A stretch of DNA of 64,000 nt, taken from positions 1,922,001-1,986,000 of the forward strand of contig JBAOKB010000144.1 of NCBI GenBank assembly GCA_037044905.1, in the 5' to 3' direction. Numbering within the stretch: the first letter of the stretch is position 1; each line of letters begins with the position of its first letter. A model generated the notes under the pieces. The model saw nothing but the letters and a program-made list of their open reading frames with translations, made no database searches and was not told the origin of the DNA. Position numbers and translations under genes: made by a program. Shown here piece after piece: positions 33,918-44,879 of the stretch. Source of the DNA: Hortaea werneckii. Lineage: Eukaryota; Ascomycota; Dothideomycetes; Mycosphaerellales; Teratosphaeriaceae.

Positions 33918-36263
33918 TCACCCCGAATTCCGCCATGGGATCCAACTCCGCTTATTGTTCTTTCGTTGCCGTTCCAGATCCCGCTTCTCCCGTTTCTCGC
34001 GCCTGATCTTGCTCGAGCTCTTGGAGTCCTTGGCGGCGGTACAGCCGTCCATGAAGGTGTTCTTCGGTCGCTCGTAGCCCACATCCGACCTAGGGAATAG
34101 AGGTTAGCAGCTGCTAAGTGATCGAAAAGAAACATCTGGGAGAATTCCTGAAGGTTGTCTTGAGGCGCAATAACTTACCAATGCGTGTAGTTGAAGTTCG
34201 CGTACGGTGCTGGGTGGTTCTTAATATATTCCGTCGTCTCATAACCCTCGGGGTCACAGGTAAACTCGCCGTCCTCATCCTGATAGATGCGGACGTAGTC
34301 GAGGCGCATATGCGCCGGCATCAGGGGTCCCAGACCCGACATGTTCAAGACGGCAAAATTGTTACTCAAGCCGAAGTTGATGATGACGGCCAGTGGCTCT
34401 TCGGGGACGATTCGCTGGCCCACGTTTCCGTTCGGACCCACCGAGTCGCCCGTCGCCTTCCATGTCTTGGTCCCGCCAACGTCCCACACGACATATCCGT
34501 CCGCGCCAGGCTGGTAGTCGAAGCCATACGTCTGGTATTCCTTGCCGTCGTACCAGTTGTTGTTCAAGTTGCTCACACCCGAAAGTGCCTGCTGGTAGAC
34601 ACCTCCTGCGTAGCCGTTAAGGGCGGTAATGCTATGATCGTAAATCTCCATAAACTCCGTGTTCGGTCTCCATAGGAGATCGAATGGCGCAACCTGAAGA
34701 GACTGCGAGACGGAGCCGATGGCTGCACCCACCGGCGGATCGAGGTACTCAACCGAGGCTTCCAGAACATCGATTTCCGGTGCAGAGCGAGCGGTTCCGG
34801 GGGTCGGGTGGTCCTCGCCCTCGCAGATGCAGCCAGGGAGACGCATTCCGGGAAGGGAGCTCAGCCCATCCGGGTCAGATTGGTTGGGAGTGATACCAAC
34901 GTCGCATCCGTCGTGGTAGGAGTACGGCCACATGCCGTCTGCCGTTGCTGCGAAGCCTGGTCGCCCGAGATTTCCCATAGCCCAGAACCCGGGCCAGAAA
35001 CCGATCGTGTCGCCTCTTCCGGGTAGTGAGATGGACGCCTCCAGATACCCTCCCTTGAAGCACATCATGTTCCAGCTTTGCAACATACCGCTGCGATAAT
35101 TCAGATTGTGATTCATAAATGCGTCGAATCGGATGTCCAGCACGCCATCTCCCGTAGTTACTGCATCGGGATCATACCACTCCAAATCCATAGTGACACC
35201 GTACCAGAAGTCCATGGCCTGGAAGTATGGGTCGTCACCATTGTAGAAAGTCCGGCCGTCTTCATTGAACTCGTCGGAAAAGACAAGGTGCTGTGTCTTG
35301 CCATTTTCGCCCGTGCGCGTCTTGACACTATCGGGTGTGTCTGGATCGATCGGATCCCTACGAACGTTCTTCAGGAGGCTCACACCCGATTTGATGCAGT
35401 CGACTGACCCCTCGCATGGGTTGGGAGGTTCAGGAGGCGCCAGACGCTGGACGAAGGTACTGCAAATGGTGTCAGTAGGGGTTTCTCAGAAGGTCTTGCC
35501 CACCAACGCTTCCATTTACTGAGCGTTATCGGGACGCCGGGCGCACTCACAGTATGGGATACACAATAAACAAAACCAATACCCCTAACGTGATCAGACC
35601 CAAGCCGCCAACGTTCACTATCCCCCGTTTGCTGAACAGATCACTGCAATCCATTTTATCCTTGTCATTCGGATCCGGGTTGTGCAAGTAATCATCTTTC
35701 TCCACATCCTCCGGGAATAGCAACAGGCCTGCTGAAGGCAGAATGTTATATTTCTCGCTGACGGTCTGCGTATTGACACCATTGTCATCGTCGCTACCTG
35801 ATCGGGAGGGCGCGCGTGAATCGTCGAAGGGGGAGGCGAAGGGACCGCCATATCTTGAGGAGCGGGAGCCGGCGCTTTCAGAGCTCCACGACGTTCTACG
35901 TGAGCTGAAGCCTGATAAGTCGGCGGAACCTCCAGCTCCTACCGCGCCCGGTGACTCGGGCTCGTCTCGGAATCGTCTTGAATGCCGACTTCTTCGCGGT
36001 GGGAGGAGGAGTTCGGCGGCGCTTTCTGCAGGGGCAGCGTTCTGATAGAGGGAGTTGGCACTGCCGGGCTGTCGTAAACTCGGGGCAGTGCCAGGTCGTG
36101 ATTCGGATGTGAGGCTTCGCGAGGAATTATGCCGACCGGTGGAGGGTCGTTGGAGGGTGGGTTGCTGTCCCTGCTGCTGAGACAGGCCTAGAAGGTCATC
36201 ATTGCCGCTGTTGAGGCGGATGTGTGGGGGACCGCTGCGGTCCGGGGGTGAGGAGGGATCCAT
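33918..36263 (-). CDS. KRE6: beta-1,6-glucan synthesis-associated protein KRE6/SKN1 family (GH16-like)
   Basis: A type II membrane protein of the secretory pathway needed for beta-1,6-glucan of the cell wall. Exons: 35551-36263, 34179-35459 and 33918-34089; introns 91 and 89 nt; 721 residues, intact. The first ~210 residues are a cytosolic Ser/Pro/Arg-rich region (RRTSWSSESAGSRSSRYGG). One signal-anchor follows: VGGLGLITLGVLVLFIVYPIL. The lumenal GH16 domain has LVFSDEFNEDGRTFYNGDDP, QAMDFWYGVTMDLEWYDP, GFWPGFWAMGNLGRPGF, and the catalytic-type EIDVLEASV. Late blocks HMRLDYVRIYQDE and FTCDPEGYETTEYIKNHP are KRE6/SKN1 signatures. The third exon gives a basic Lys/Arg-rich tail. KRE6 and SKN1 cannot be told apart here. 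Confidence 0.95.
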
Positions 36264-38016
36264 GGTGGGAAGGGGCGAGCGGTCGGAGGGATGCAGCGAG
36301 CAGCGATGGGTGGTGGGGGTGTTGACAGACTCCGCCGGTGGGTAGGATGCTCGCCTGCTCCAAGGAAGAAGGGGGGTGGTGACCCGGGGTCACGTGGTGT
36401 GGTGCCGACCAGGAGCGTGTGCCGTTGGGTGGTGGCTAGGTAGCAGGGAATGAATGAAGGGTGGTGCAGGGCGGTGCGGTGCGGTGGTGTGGCGTCGAGA
36501 GGTGTGCTCTCAGTGCTGCTGTGCCGTGGGAGGCGTGGTGGACTGGTGCTACAGTCGGCGCGTATGAAGCTGATCAAAGGAAAAGTGCAATGCCGTGTCT
36601 CAACCGGAGCGCGCTTCTGCCGCGTCTCAAGTTGGTCGGGATGCCGGCGATGTCTCAGCGAGCGGCGGTGGTGGTGGGGATGGGCGATCGACGTGTGGAC
36701 GGGGTGGGTGTAAGTGTGTAGGTGTGTAGGGTGTAGGGAGTGGATGCTGCGCTCGCTGTCTCGTCGCTCGTCACCCGTCGCGTCTCGTTTCGCCTCGTTT
36801 CCCGAATCTGCCTTGTTCAGGAGGCTCTCAGGCTCTCAGGTTCACCTCAGGCTAGTCGCTAGTGTGCCTGGACCCTCCTGCGCCAGCCTTACCTAATATA
36901 GGTAATCCTTTAGCCTGAGCCTTATGCGGCCCACGACTAATGTCCACTGCTAACACTTGCTAAGCTGCCCAGCTGCCGAGCCCAGACAATTCTTCAATCA
37001 ATGCTAAGCTAATGCCTAGGTAAGAAGCTAATCAATCACTGGCCCCGCAGCCGCGACACGGGAAGGTGGTGAGTACGAGGGGCGGCGAAAAGTAGGTATT
37101 CAGACCGATAAAGGGATGATGAGTATTATTGAGATGGTCAGCGCGAGGAGAAGAGTCTGCCGGACTAAGAAGGATCCGCATGCAAACCCAAGTCAACAAA
37201 TAATAATCCCCCACAACGGTGTACGTGTACGATAACTCAAGAAGACCGCATTATACCGCACCGCACCGCGGCCATCTGAGTGAGATCAGCGGCATCGACA
37301 CGAGTGATTGCGTACCACTCCCCCCCTACTCCGGTCCGAAAAGCTAGAGCCGGCCGCAGCAACAACGTCGGTTGGTCTGGTGGCCTAGCAGAGGAGAAGG
37401 GACTGCTCTAAATATTGATTCAACCGTAGCGTCCGTCCCCAGTGAGCCTTACTGTTTCGAGACCGGGTTTGCTTTCAACGTTCCAGCTAGGGCCCCTCGG
37501 TGTGCAAGTCCGCCCGAGCGTTCGGCCTATCTATTATCTCGAGCGATGGGCGAGTAATAAGTGATCATGTTCTGAGGCGGTGCTTGACACGACGACACAG
37601 CCGCTTGGTCTCGCAACGATTGCATCGCGATGACGCTCTTATGTTCTGTTGTGAACATGGCCCTGATGCATTCATGCTGCTGCTCCCATCCAAGCATCGG
37701 TCCCGACGCGAAGGAATTGTACCTGCATACTCCATCTGATGATGTTGGGTGTGATGTAGATCTGCGTATGTAAGCAAGTGGGTAGGGTGCTGGTGCTGGA
37801 TGTGTACAGCACTGTGTGTCACCTCAGTATACGGCGCGACTCATTCTCTTCATTCTTCAGTAGCAAACCCACAAAGGCACGAGAAGCGTTCGCAAAGCCA
37901 CTGTAGCTTTTTTCTCGGCAAGCTTGAGGCGAAGCAAAGCCCGCGACAAGAGGACAAGAGCTGGGCGCTGAAATTTCTACGTCGACCGCGAGTTCTTTTG
38001 TAGTATCAGAAACAGG
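36264..38016. other. divergent intergenic region, about 1.75 kb
   Basis: Between KRE6 (-) and DPH1 (+). Contains GT-rich microsatellite-like sequence near 36700-36740 (GTGTAGGTGTGTAGGTGTGTAGGG on the plus strand, broken by variants), CTCAGG direct repeats near 36826-36850, and TACCTA-ATA-TAGGTA, a small inverted repeat near 36890-36904. No coding gene supported. Confidence 0.45.
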
Positions 38017-39491
38017 ATGGAGGAGGACAGGGCAGCGACGGATGTTGGCCCAAAGGTGTCAGCAGAGCTGAACGGCGATCCTGAACCGGTAGAAAAGAAG
38101 CCCAAGAGAAGATTCATTGGTCGCAAAGCAGCAGAAGCAAAAGCGGCTGCGAAGGCCGAACAAAATGGGGAGATGCAGCAAACCTGGAGGATAGTGGGGC
38201 TATACAAGGTGCAGTCAGGCCATGAGCCAGTATAAGAGGCGGCCAGAGGTGCTAATGGCAACCCAGTCGCTCCCAAACGTCGCCCAGCGAGAGCTCTGAA
38301 CAATGTACCGGAAGAAATCCTAAACGATCCCGCCATCAACGAGGCGATAGCACTCCTCCCCCGGAACTACAACTTCGAGATTCACAAGACCATCCACCGC
38401 ATCCGGACCTCTGGCGCGACCAAGATCGCACTCCAGATGCCTGAAGGTCTCCTGCTGTTCGCCACCACCATCTCCGACATCCTCACCGCCTTCTGCCCCG
38501 GCACCGAAACCCTCATCATGGGCGACGTCACCTATGGCGCCTGCTGCGTGGACGACTTCACGGCGCGCGCACTCGGCTGCGACTTGCTCGTACACTACGC
38601 CCACAGCTGCCTCATCCCCGTCAATGTGACCGGCGGCATCAAAACCCTCTACGTCTTCGTCGACATTCAAATCGACGTCGAGCACCTCCTCGCCACCATC
38701 GAACGCAACTTCCGCGCCGGCAGCACCATCGCCATGGTCGGCACAATCCAATTCAACGCCACACTTCACGGCACCGCCCCCCAACTCCGCGAAGCAGGCT
38801 ACAACGTCCTGATCCCGCAAATCACCCCCTTATCCAAAGGCGAAATCCTCGGCTGCACATCCCCCCACCTCCCCAACAAAGACGGCGAGGCCGGAAAGAA
38901 AGTCGACTGCATCCTCTACCTCGGCGACGGCCGCTTCCACCTCGAGAGCGCCATGATCCACAACCCCTCCATCCCCGCCTACCGCTACGACCCTTACTCG
39001 CGCCGCCTGACACACGAAATCTACGACCACGGCACACTACTCGCAGACCGCGGCAAGGCGCTGCAGCAGGCGCGGAAAGCGAAGAAATGGGGCCTTATCC
39101 TCGGCAGTCTCGGCGGCAGGGGAACCCGCATACGCTGCAGCTGATCGAGGCGCATCTCCGGGACCACGGGATCCCGTTCATCAACCTCCTGCTTTCGGAG
39201 ATCTTCCCGGGGAAGTTGGCTATGATGGAGGAGGTCGAGTGTTGGGTCCAGGTCGCGTGTCCGCGGTTGAGTATCGATTGGGGGTATGCGTTCCCACGGC
39301 CGCTGCTGACGCCGTATGAGGCGCTGGTGGTGTTGGGTGGGAGGGAGAGCTGGGAAGGGAAGGGTGTGAAAGGGGGGAGTGGTGAGTTGGAGGCGGGGAC
39401 TTATCCGATGGATTATTATAGTAAGGAGGGGTTGGGTCGGGTGAAGGCGGAGGATGTAGCGGGGAGGAAGAGCTGTAAGGCGACGAGTTGA
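38017..39491 (+). CDS. DPH1: diphthamide synthase subunit DPH1 (one frame break)
   Basis: With DPH2 it transfers the aminocarboxypropyl group of SAM to the histidine of translation elongation factor 2, the first step of diphthamide; it binds a [4Fe-4S] cluster. The N-terminal exon starts MEEDRAATDVGPK and carries KPKRRFIGRKAAE. An in-frame TAA at 38233 must lie in an intron; GTGGGG...AAGAG (about 45 nt, a multiple of three, ending near 38238) is the best candidate. Then VPEEILNDPAINEAIALLPR, MPEGLLLFATTISDIL, VTYGACCVDDFTA (first cluster Cys), GEILGCTSP (second) and VACPRLSIDWGYAF (third). Near 39113 one base is missing: the frame moves from LILGSLG to RQGNPHTLQLIEAHL. About 476 residues. Confidence 0.9.
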
Positions 39492-40028
39492 TCGCGTGCA
39501 AAGCCATCGACTTCTTTTGGAAGATTGCAGTGCGTGTTGATGACAGCCTTCGAGGCTGAATCCCGGCGCCGTCGCACTGCTGAAGTTTGCGGTCTTTGTC
39601 CGTGTACGATGCGGGCAAATGCAACTGATGGAGCGAGCGCTCCTATTGAGCTAGCATTGAGCGAAGTGGCCAGCATGCCGTCGTCCGAGGTATTGCTTGA
39701 GACGAAGAGGGTTGGAAATGATGATACGAATTACTATGACATGAATTGATCGACAGCAAGAAGCACACATTTCCCTCTCATCCTGGGCGTGTGACAGATG
39801 TGTGGAAAAGGTCGGTTTCCACGTCATTTGCAGAGGCAGGTGAGAAAGGGAATTACAAAATATAGCATGCACTCGCGGTAAAGCAATTGAAGCTTGACCA
39901 GCAGACCAGATGGTTCTCTTGCGCTTGTGGACATAAGTGTGAGATGTCGCACAAGAATCTTTCGAGGCGTGCACCCGCTCCCGAACGGTCAGCGTGACAA
40001 GCGGTAGATCAGACGAAACCCGTGACTA
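39492..40028. other. convergent intergenic region
   Basis: 3' ends of DPH1 (+) and the second F-box-like gene (-). No gene supported. Confidence 0.45.
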
Positions 40029-41411
40029 TTATTCTGGCCAAATCTCAACGCCGTCTATGCAAATGCTCTCAAGCCTGTCACCAAGCCATATCCCACCCAA
40101 CCTCGCCAGGGCTCCAGAAAGCGCCTCCTCGTCATCTTCGTCCCGATCTTCGTCGAGGATAACATCAAGCTTCCGCAGCCCGCGCGGTAACCGATCTTCA
40201 ATCCCATCCAGATCGCAAAACCCACCCCTTGCATCCTCGGACTCGGTCCCAGACCGGATCCCACAGAGCGCCATCCCCGGCAATGTCAGCTCTTCAAGCC
40301 CCTCAAGACACCGCAGGTCGCCTATCCCCGGCACCCCATCCTCGTCCCCTCCGCCGCGGAATCGAGGAAATGATTCCCATCCAGCTCCAGCGCCAACTTC
40401 CGGAGCTGAGCAGGTCGCCGCTGTCGGAAGACCTCTCCCAACCTAGCGAATCTCGTATAACTGCCTTCATCCTCTACTGCTGCGTGCGAGCAGAGCTGTT
40501 CACAGCACAGATCGGCAAAGTGCACGGAGAGCGCTTGGAGATTTGGACAGGCGGTGAGAAGACTTTCCAATCCTGGCCCGTCTAGGAAGGTATTTGTCAA
40601 TGTCAAAGTTTGGAGTGGAGATGGATGCGCTGGTTGTGTCTCTTGTGTATTGTGAGGGATCATGGTGCGACGCGTGCAAGAGAGTAGATCCCCTCGAAAG
40701 GTTCTGATGCTAGGGAGTGTGAGGAAAGGGGATAAGCGGAGAAGGGGATGGAGTCGCTGCTGTAGGGTTGGTGCCAGATGATTACGTGGCGGAGGGAGGT
40801 TAGTAGGTTTGGTGGTCGAGGAGAATGCGGTGGTGTTGTAGCGGATGAGATGAGCTGCATCGTCGCGGACCTTTCGATGCCGGGACGTGCACGGAACTGG
40901 AAGGTCTCGAGGTTGTGGCAGAGGGCGAGGAGAAGCGCCATCAGGGCGTTGTCGCTGTTGGCTGTCGCTCCCGCAATGATGCTACGTTCTAGTTCTGGAG
41001 GCAGGAGGAGGCTTTGGATGGTTAGGGTTAATGGCGAAGGATCCTCATTCAAGGATCCTGGTAGCCGTGATGAGGAACGTCTATGAGCTCATCTCGATCA
41101 TGTGAGAGGCTTTTGGGAGGCGAGTCCAGAACCTCGGTGTTGATTGTGCGGATTAACCCTGCTAAACGATTGTTCCGTGCTAGAGTCTTGGTGAGCGATC
41201 GAAGCCTGCAACTTGTATGTCGACGTAGGTCGACTGTTCCATAAAGTAAAGGATTAACTAGAACGTGGAATAGTCTACATGAGCGGGATAGAGCTGCTAG
41301 GGTGGCTTGTCGTATACTGTCGTCGTTGGCTTCTGATGAGTCCTCTCCGGGAAATGAGCGTTGAAAGTAGGAAAAGACGTGTAGTAAGATGTCCTCTGGC
41401 AGTAGCATCAT
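40029..41411 (-). CDS. second F-box-like protein with leucine-rich body (three frame breaks)
   Basis: Starts MMLLPEDILLHVFSYFQRS at 41411, a divergent F-box, then LAALSRSCRLFHVLVNPLLYGTVDLR, close in pattern to the F-box gene at 31555. Frames then shift near 41052, 40663 and 40330 (one base short each), linking blocks with SLLLPPELERSIIAGATANSD, CHNLETFQFRARPGIERS, LQTLTLTNTFLDGPGLESLL, CPNLQALSVHFADLC, LRKLALELDGNHFLD, LEELTLPGMALCG and GLRKLDVILDEDRDED. The end is EIWPE, TAA at 40029; the restored length is 461 residues. Three breaks in 1.4 kb match the error rate in the nearby conserved genes DPH1 and the MFS permease, so sequence error is favoured, but a pseudogene is possible for this non-essential type. 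Confidence 0.6.
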
Positions 41412-41709
41412 GAGTTCGTTCGATTGAAAACAGCTGAACACCCAGGCCTATATTGTGCAGTTCATTCTATATGGCATGGGATTCAGTCATGCATGACTGT
41501 TTACTGTTGCAGGTACGTGCCAAGAGGTACTGTACACTGGATATGCCAACTCGGAGTTTAAGCTGATCCTCCACTATACTTATCCCTGTTCTGATTGGCT
41601 GGCAAAGAGCGGACGCTAGCGGCAGTCCAGTGCATTCACACCCGGCCTCTGCACAGTCACAACTGCTCACATTCCGTCTCACCAGCATCCCCCATATCCT
41701 GACAGGACA

Positions 41710-42003
41710 ATGTCGACCAACTCACTAACGGCGATCTATTCCGCCCCGACATCCACGCAGGTCTTCTCTTCTGGTCTGCCTGCTCTGCCGAGCGATCCAT
41801 CAAAGCAGGACGTGCAGGGGAAGACGGCCTACCTGTCTGCTTTGCGATCTCAGGCGACGGAGATGCAGAATGACGTGAACACGTTCTTGACGCAGAAAAT
41901 GGAAGAGGACAAGGCGGTGGAGAGTGGGTGGGCGAAGAACAAAGCTCAAGAGGAGAAGGAGGAGGAGATGTATGGAGAGGAGGATCCGGAGAATGATGGC
42001 TGA
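41710..42003 (+). CDS. GON7: EKC/KEOPS complex subunit GON7
   Basis: A small acidic subunit of the KEOPS complex, which makes the t6A modification of tRNA; GON7 caps the complex and is fungal or eukaryote-specific. Single exon, 97 residues. MSTNSLTAIYSAPTSTQVFS has the family's early TYSAP-like motif; DVQGKTAYLSALRSQATEMQNDVNTFLTQKMEEDK is the diagnostic helix; the tail is Glu-rich (EEKEEEMYGEEDPEND). It diverges from the second F-box gene across about 300 bp. Confidence 0.88.
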   Translation: MSTNSLTAIYSAPTSTQVFSSGLPALPSDPSKQDVQGKTAYLSALRSQATEMQNDVNTFLTQKMEEDKAVESGWAKNKAQEEKEEEMYGEEDPENDG

Positions 42004-42281
42004 AGAGTTCATGACTGGATCCTGCAGACGATGCTTTGGGAATGTACCTCTACGACACTGGATACGGACATGTGGCAGGCTTGTCTATATCGGCCGTGAA
42101 TATGTCGCGGTCACGCAACGCAGTGGATTCTCATTCTGGCCCAGAAGCGCTCGTCATCTCCTGCCGGCAGCAGCGTTCGGGTCGGCAGACGAGCTGAGAG
42201 CCTCGCTGGAGACCGAGGATCGCAGTGAGCCTTCAACCCACCAACTGGTATTTGCTGAAAGCCAAGCATGTCTGCCCAATC

Positions 42282-44073
42282 TCAATGTGCAAAGCGGAAA
42301 TTGAGCCGCTTGTTACCTTTGTCCTTCGTTGTCGACAGGTACATCTCCTTTTCTTCCTTGGACATACCATTCCATTGCCGATCACGGGCTCTATGTGAGG
42401 TTAGCAAACCACGGATATGTTACGACGACCGACGGAATGCGACATACCTGTTGATGCTCAGGTAGAAGACTTTGGTGCCCGCGAACAGCGCCATGTTGTA
42501 GATAGCCAGCCCAAGCAAGATCTTATTTCCTGTGAAATAGTAGGGCTTATCAGGCGTGCGGTAGATCTACACTGCGATTAGGGCTACAACAAATGCTTGA
42601 AGGGAATGAAGTCGCTTACATTGCTGCCAATGATATTGGACGCTTGTACGCACATGTTATAAATTGCTGACGCGACTGTCCTAGTGCGCACGCTTCCGGC
42701 GTTGCGACTCGTGATAGCAACCAGAATGGCGTGGACGTATGGTTGAGAGTAAAGCAACACCGCGAGGATCCAGCTCACCCATGGGCTTCGAGTGGTCGAC
42801 AGACACAACAGCGTGATGAGCAAAGGCAGAACCCACACCTGGCTCACAGTCGCTAGCAGAAACCTCTCATCCAGCTTCTCCGACAGCCAGGTCCAGAAAG
42901 AGCAAGCCCACAATGAAGATGACATACGCTGGAATCGTCAGTAGATTTGTCTCAAACGTACCGAATCCCGCCGATTTCAGAGCGAGGGTGATGTACTGGT
43001 TCATCGGGATGGAAGGCAGCATCCAGGATAGGCCAATCAGATAAATCGGCCACATATGCCAGTCGCATAGACACTCCCAAAACATCCCGAAGGTCAAGGC
43101 TTGCCGATTGTGCATATCACCTTTACTTGGATCATCCCGGAGAACGCGATTTACCAAGATCTTCTCTTCGCGCTCGTTGAACCAGCCATCCTTCCCTCTG
43201 AATCGAGACGCCGTCTGCGTTGGTGAAGTAGGGATATAGAAGTACGAGACAATGCCGATGATTCCAGTCAGCGTGCCTTCAAGAGCGAAGAGCCACCGCC
43301 AGCCTTCCAGACCGTTGATGCCCCGCATATGTAGGATGCCGAACGCCATGAATGCTGAGATGATGCTGGTCGTTTGGTATGACACCCAGAAGAACGAGAG
43401 ACGGATTGGCAACTCCGGACCAGTGTACCAATACGACAGGTAAAGTATGTTGTCTGGGATGAAGCCCCCTCAATGAGACCCAACAGAGCGCGACAGGCCC
43501 AGAAGGAAGATTTCCCGGAGAGGAAGGCTTGCATGCTTGCCACGAGTGACCAGGAGATCATCTGGATAGCTACGAAGTCGTCAGCGCAGTTCGCACACCA
43601 TCGACACGCCACGTACGGATCCAGTTATCTGGCCCGATCTTCTTCGAGATCAATTGCGACGGCAACTCCGCAAATAGAAAGGTCAGATAGAAGATGGTCT
43701 GGCCAGTATTGTAGTCGTTGGTCGTCAAGCCCAGATCGTCAAGCAGATTGTCCGACAGCGCCTGGGAGATGTTTCCGCGGTCCAGCTGCAGGGCGAAGAA
43801 CATCAGGCACACCCAAGTACAAATTCTATAGTCGATCTTTCGGACTAGCCGTTTTTCTTCGGCTGGCCCCCATTCGAAGTTCGGATCGTATCGATGGCGG
43901 CCCTCGTAGGTATCGATCGGCTTGTAAAAGGCTGCCAGGGAACCGTCGTCGAAGGCGCCGCGGCACACTTCAGACGAGAGCTGAGGATCCTTGGCGACAG
44001 GCGATGCGGCACAAGCTTTGACTTCTGTCTCTGGCAACTTTGAGTTTTTGCTTGGACTGTCGTTGCCAGCCAT
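42282..44073 (-). CDS. MFS permease of the Dal5/allantoate (anion:cation symporter) family (two frame breaks)
   Basis: A 12-helix plasma-membrane transporter for small organic anions; relatives carry allantoate, nicotinate, pantothenate or sulfonates. Exons: 43617-44073, 42620-43569, 42448-42566 and 42282-42390; introns 47, 53 and 57 nt. Key blocks: KRLVRKIDYRICTWVCLMFF, LDRGNISQA (family motif), GQTIFYLTFLFAELPSQLI, WIPIQMISWSLVASMQAFLSG, FIPDNILYLSYWYTGPELPI, GWRWLFALEG (MFS motif) and a late ITSRNAGSVRTRTVASAIYNM. Breaks: a G5 run at 43465-43469 (one short of G6 on the coding strand) and CTGGACC at 42893 (one extra G); the two cancel in length, 544 residues. Divergent from the dioxygenase gene, which suggests a shared substrate. 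Confidence 0.88.
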
Positions 44074-44879
44074 GGCGAATCCAATGATCGAAGGTTTCTG
44101 ACTCCCAACGGAGGCTTCGCGCTCGAGTCTCAAAACGATAGCAGTCAATTGCAGAAGAACATCCCAGGCCAAAAACCTCGTAGACACTTTTGGAGATCAT
44201 TTTATGGGCGAATGCCCGGCGGGTAGACGTGGGCCAGTACTGTTACATGCGCTTCACCAGCGACAATCAAATCAAGACCAGCAGAGCAAGTGGATACGCA
44301 TTTTGGTTGACCCTATCGCGTCTTCTGAGGAAACGAAGACGTGCTTTCGATATCACAATAGTCAATACCTGGGCAGATCAAGGTAGCCTGCTCGCTTGAG
44401 ACGTAGCAGCTTACCGACGACTGCTGTTGAAGGCCGTTGCATAGGTGGATGCCAAGCAATGGTGAAAGCTAGCCAATAGGGCAAGTATACAAAGCACGCC
44501 ATTTGTAGCAGCAGCACATCATAATTTGGACCACATCCCATTCGCCATTTCCAGTCTCATTCGCCTTATCATTGATGGTGCAATGCTTGCGCTATCTCCT
44601 CGACGCCTCGAAACGCTATGGTCATCATCGATAACCCTTGCATTGTGACCGGAAGCGTCGATGGCTCATACATGCGTGCTCGACACAATGCATTTCCAGA
44701 CAGTGAGAACGACGTAAGCTCTGATCACGACAGTTCCAGGCACGATGACTCTTGAGTGTCGGTTATACCTCACAAAGGTAATATATTGATCCTCCCCTTC
44801 CAAGCCGCTCTATTGTCTGACCCAACTCCTGTCCCCTGTAACTTTACACACCTGCTCATTCCAAGAATCACCAGTCGAT
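44074..44879. promoter_or_regulatory. divergent promoter region of the MFS permease and TauD-like dioxygenase
   Basis: About 800 bp between two divergent ATGs. No coding sequence supported. It would hold any common control site for the pair. Confidence 0.45.

Noticed and set aside
41022..41032. TTAGGGTTA telomere-like word
   Set aside because: It lies inside the second F-box gene and simply encodes part of LTLTIQS on the minus strand.
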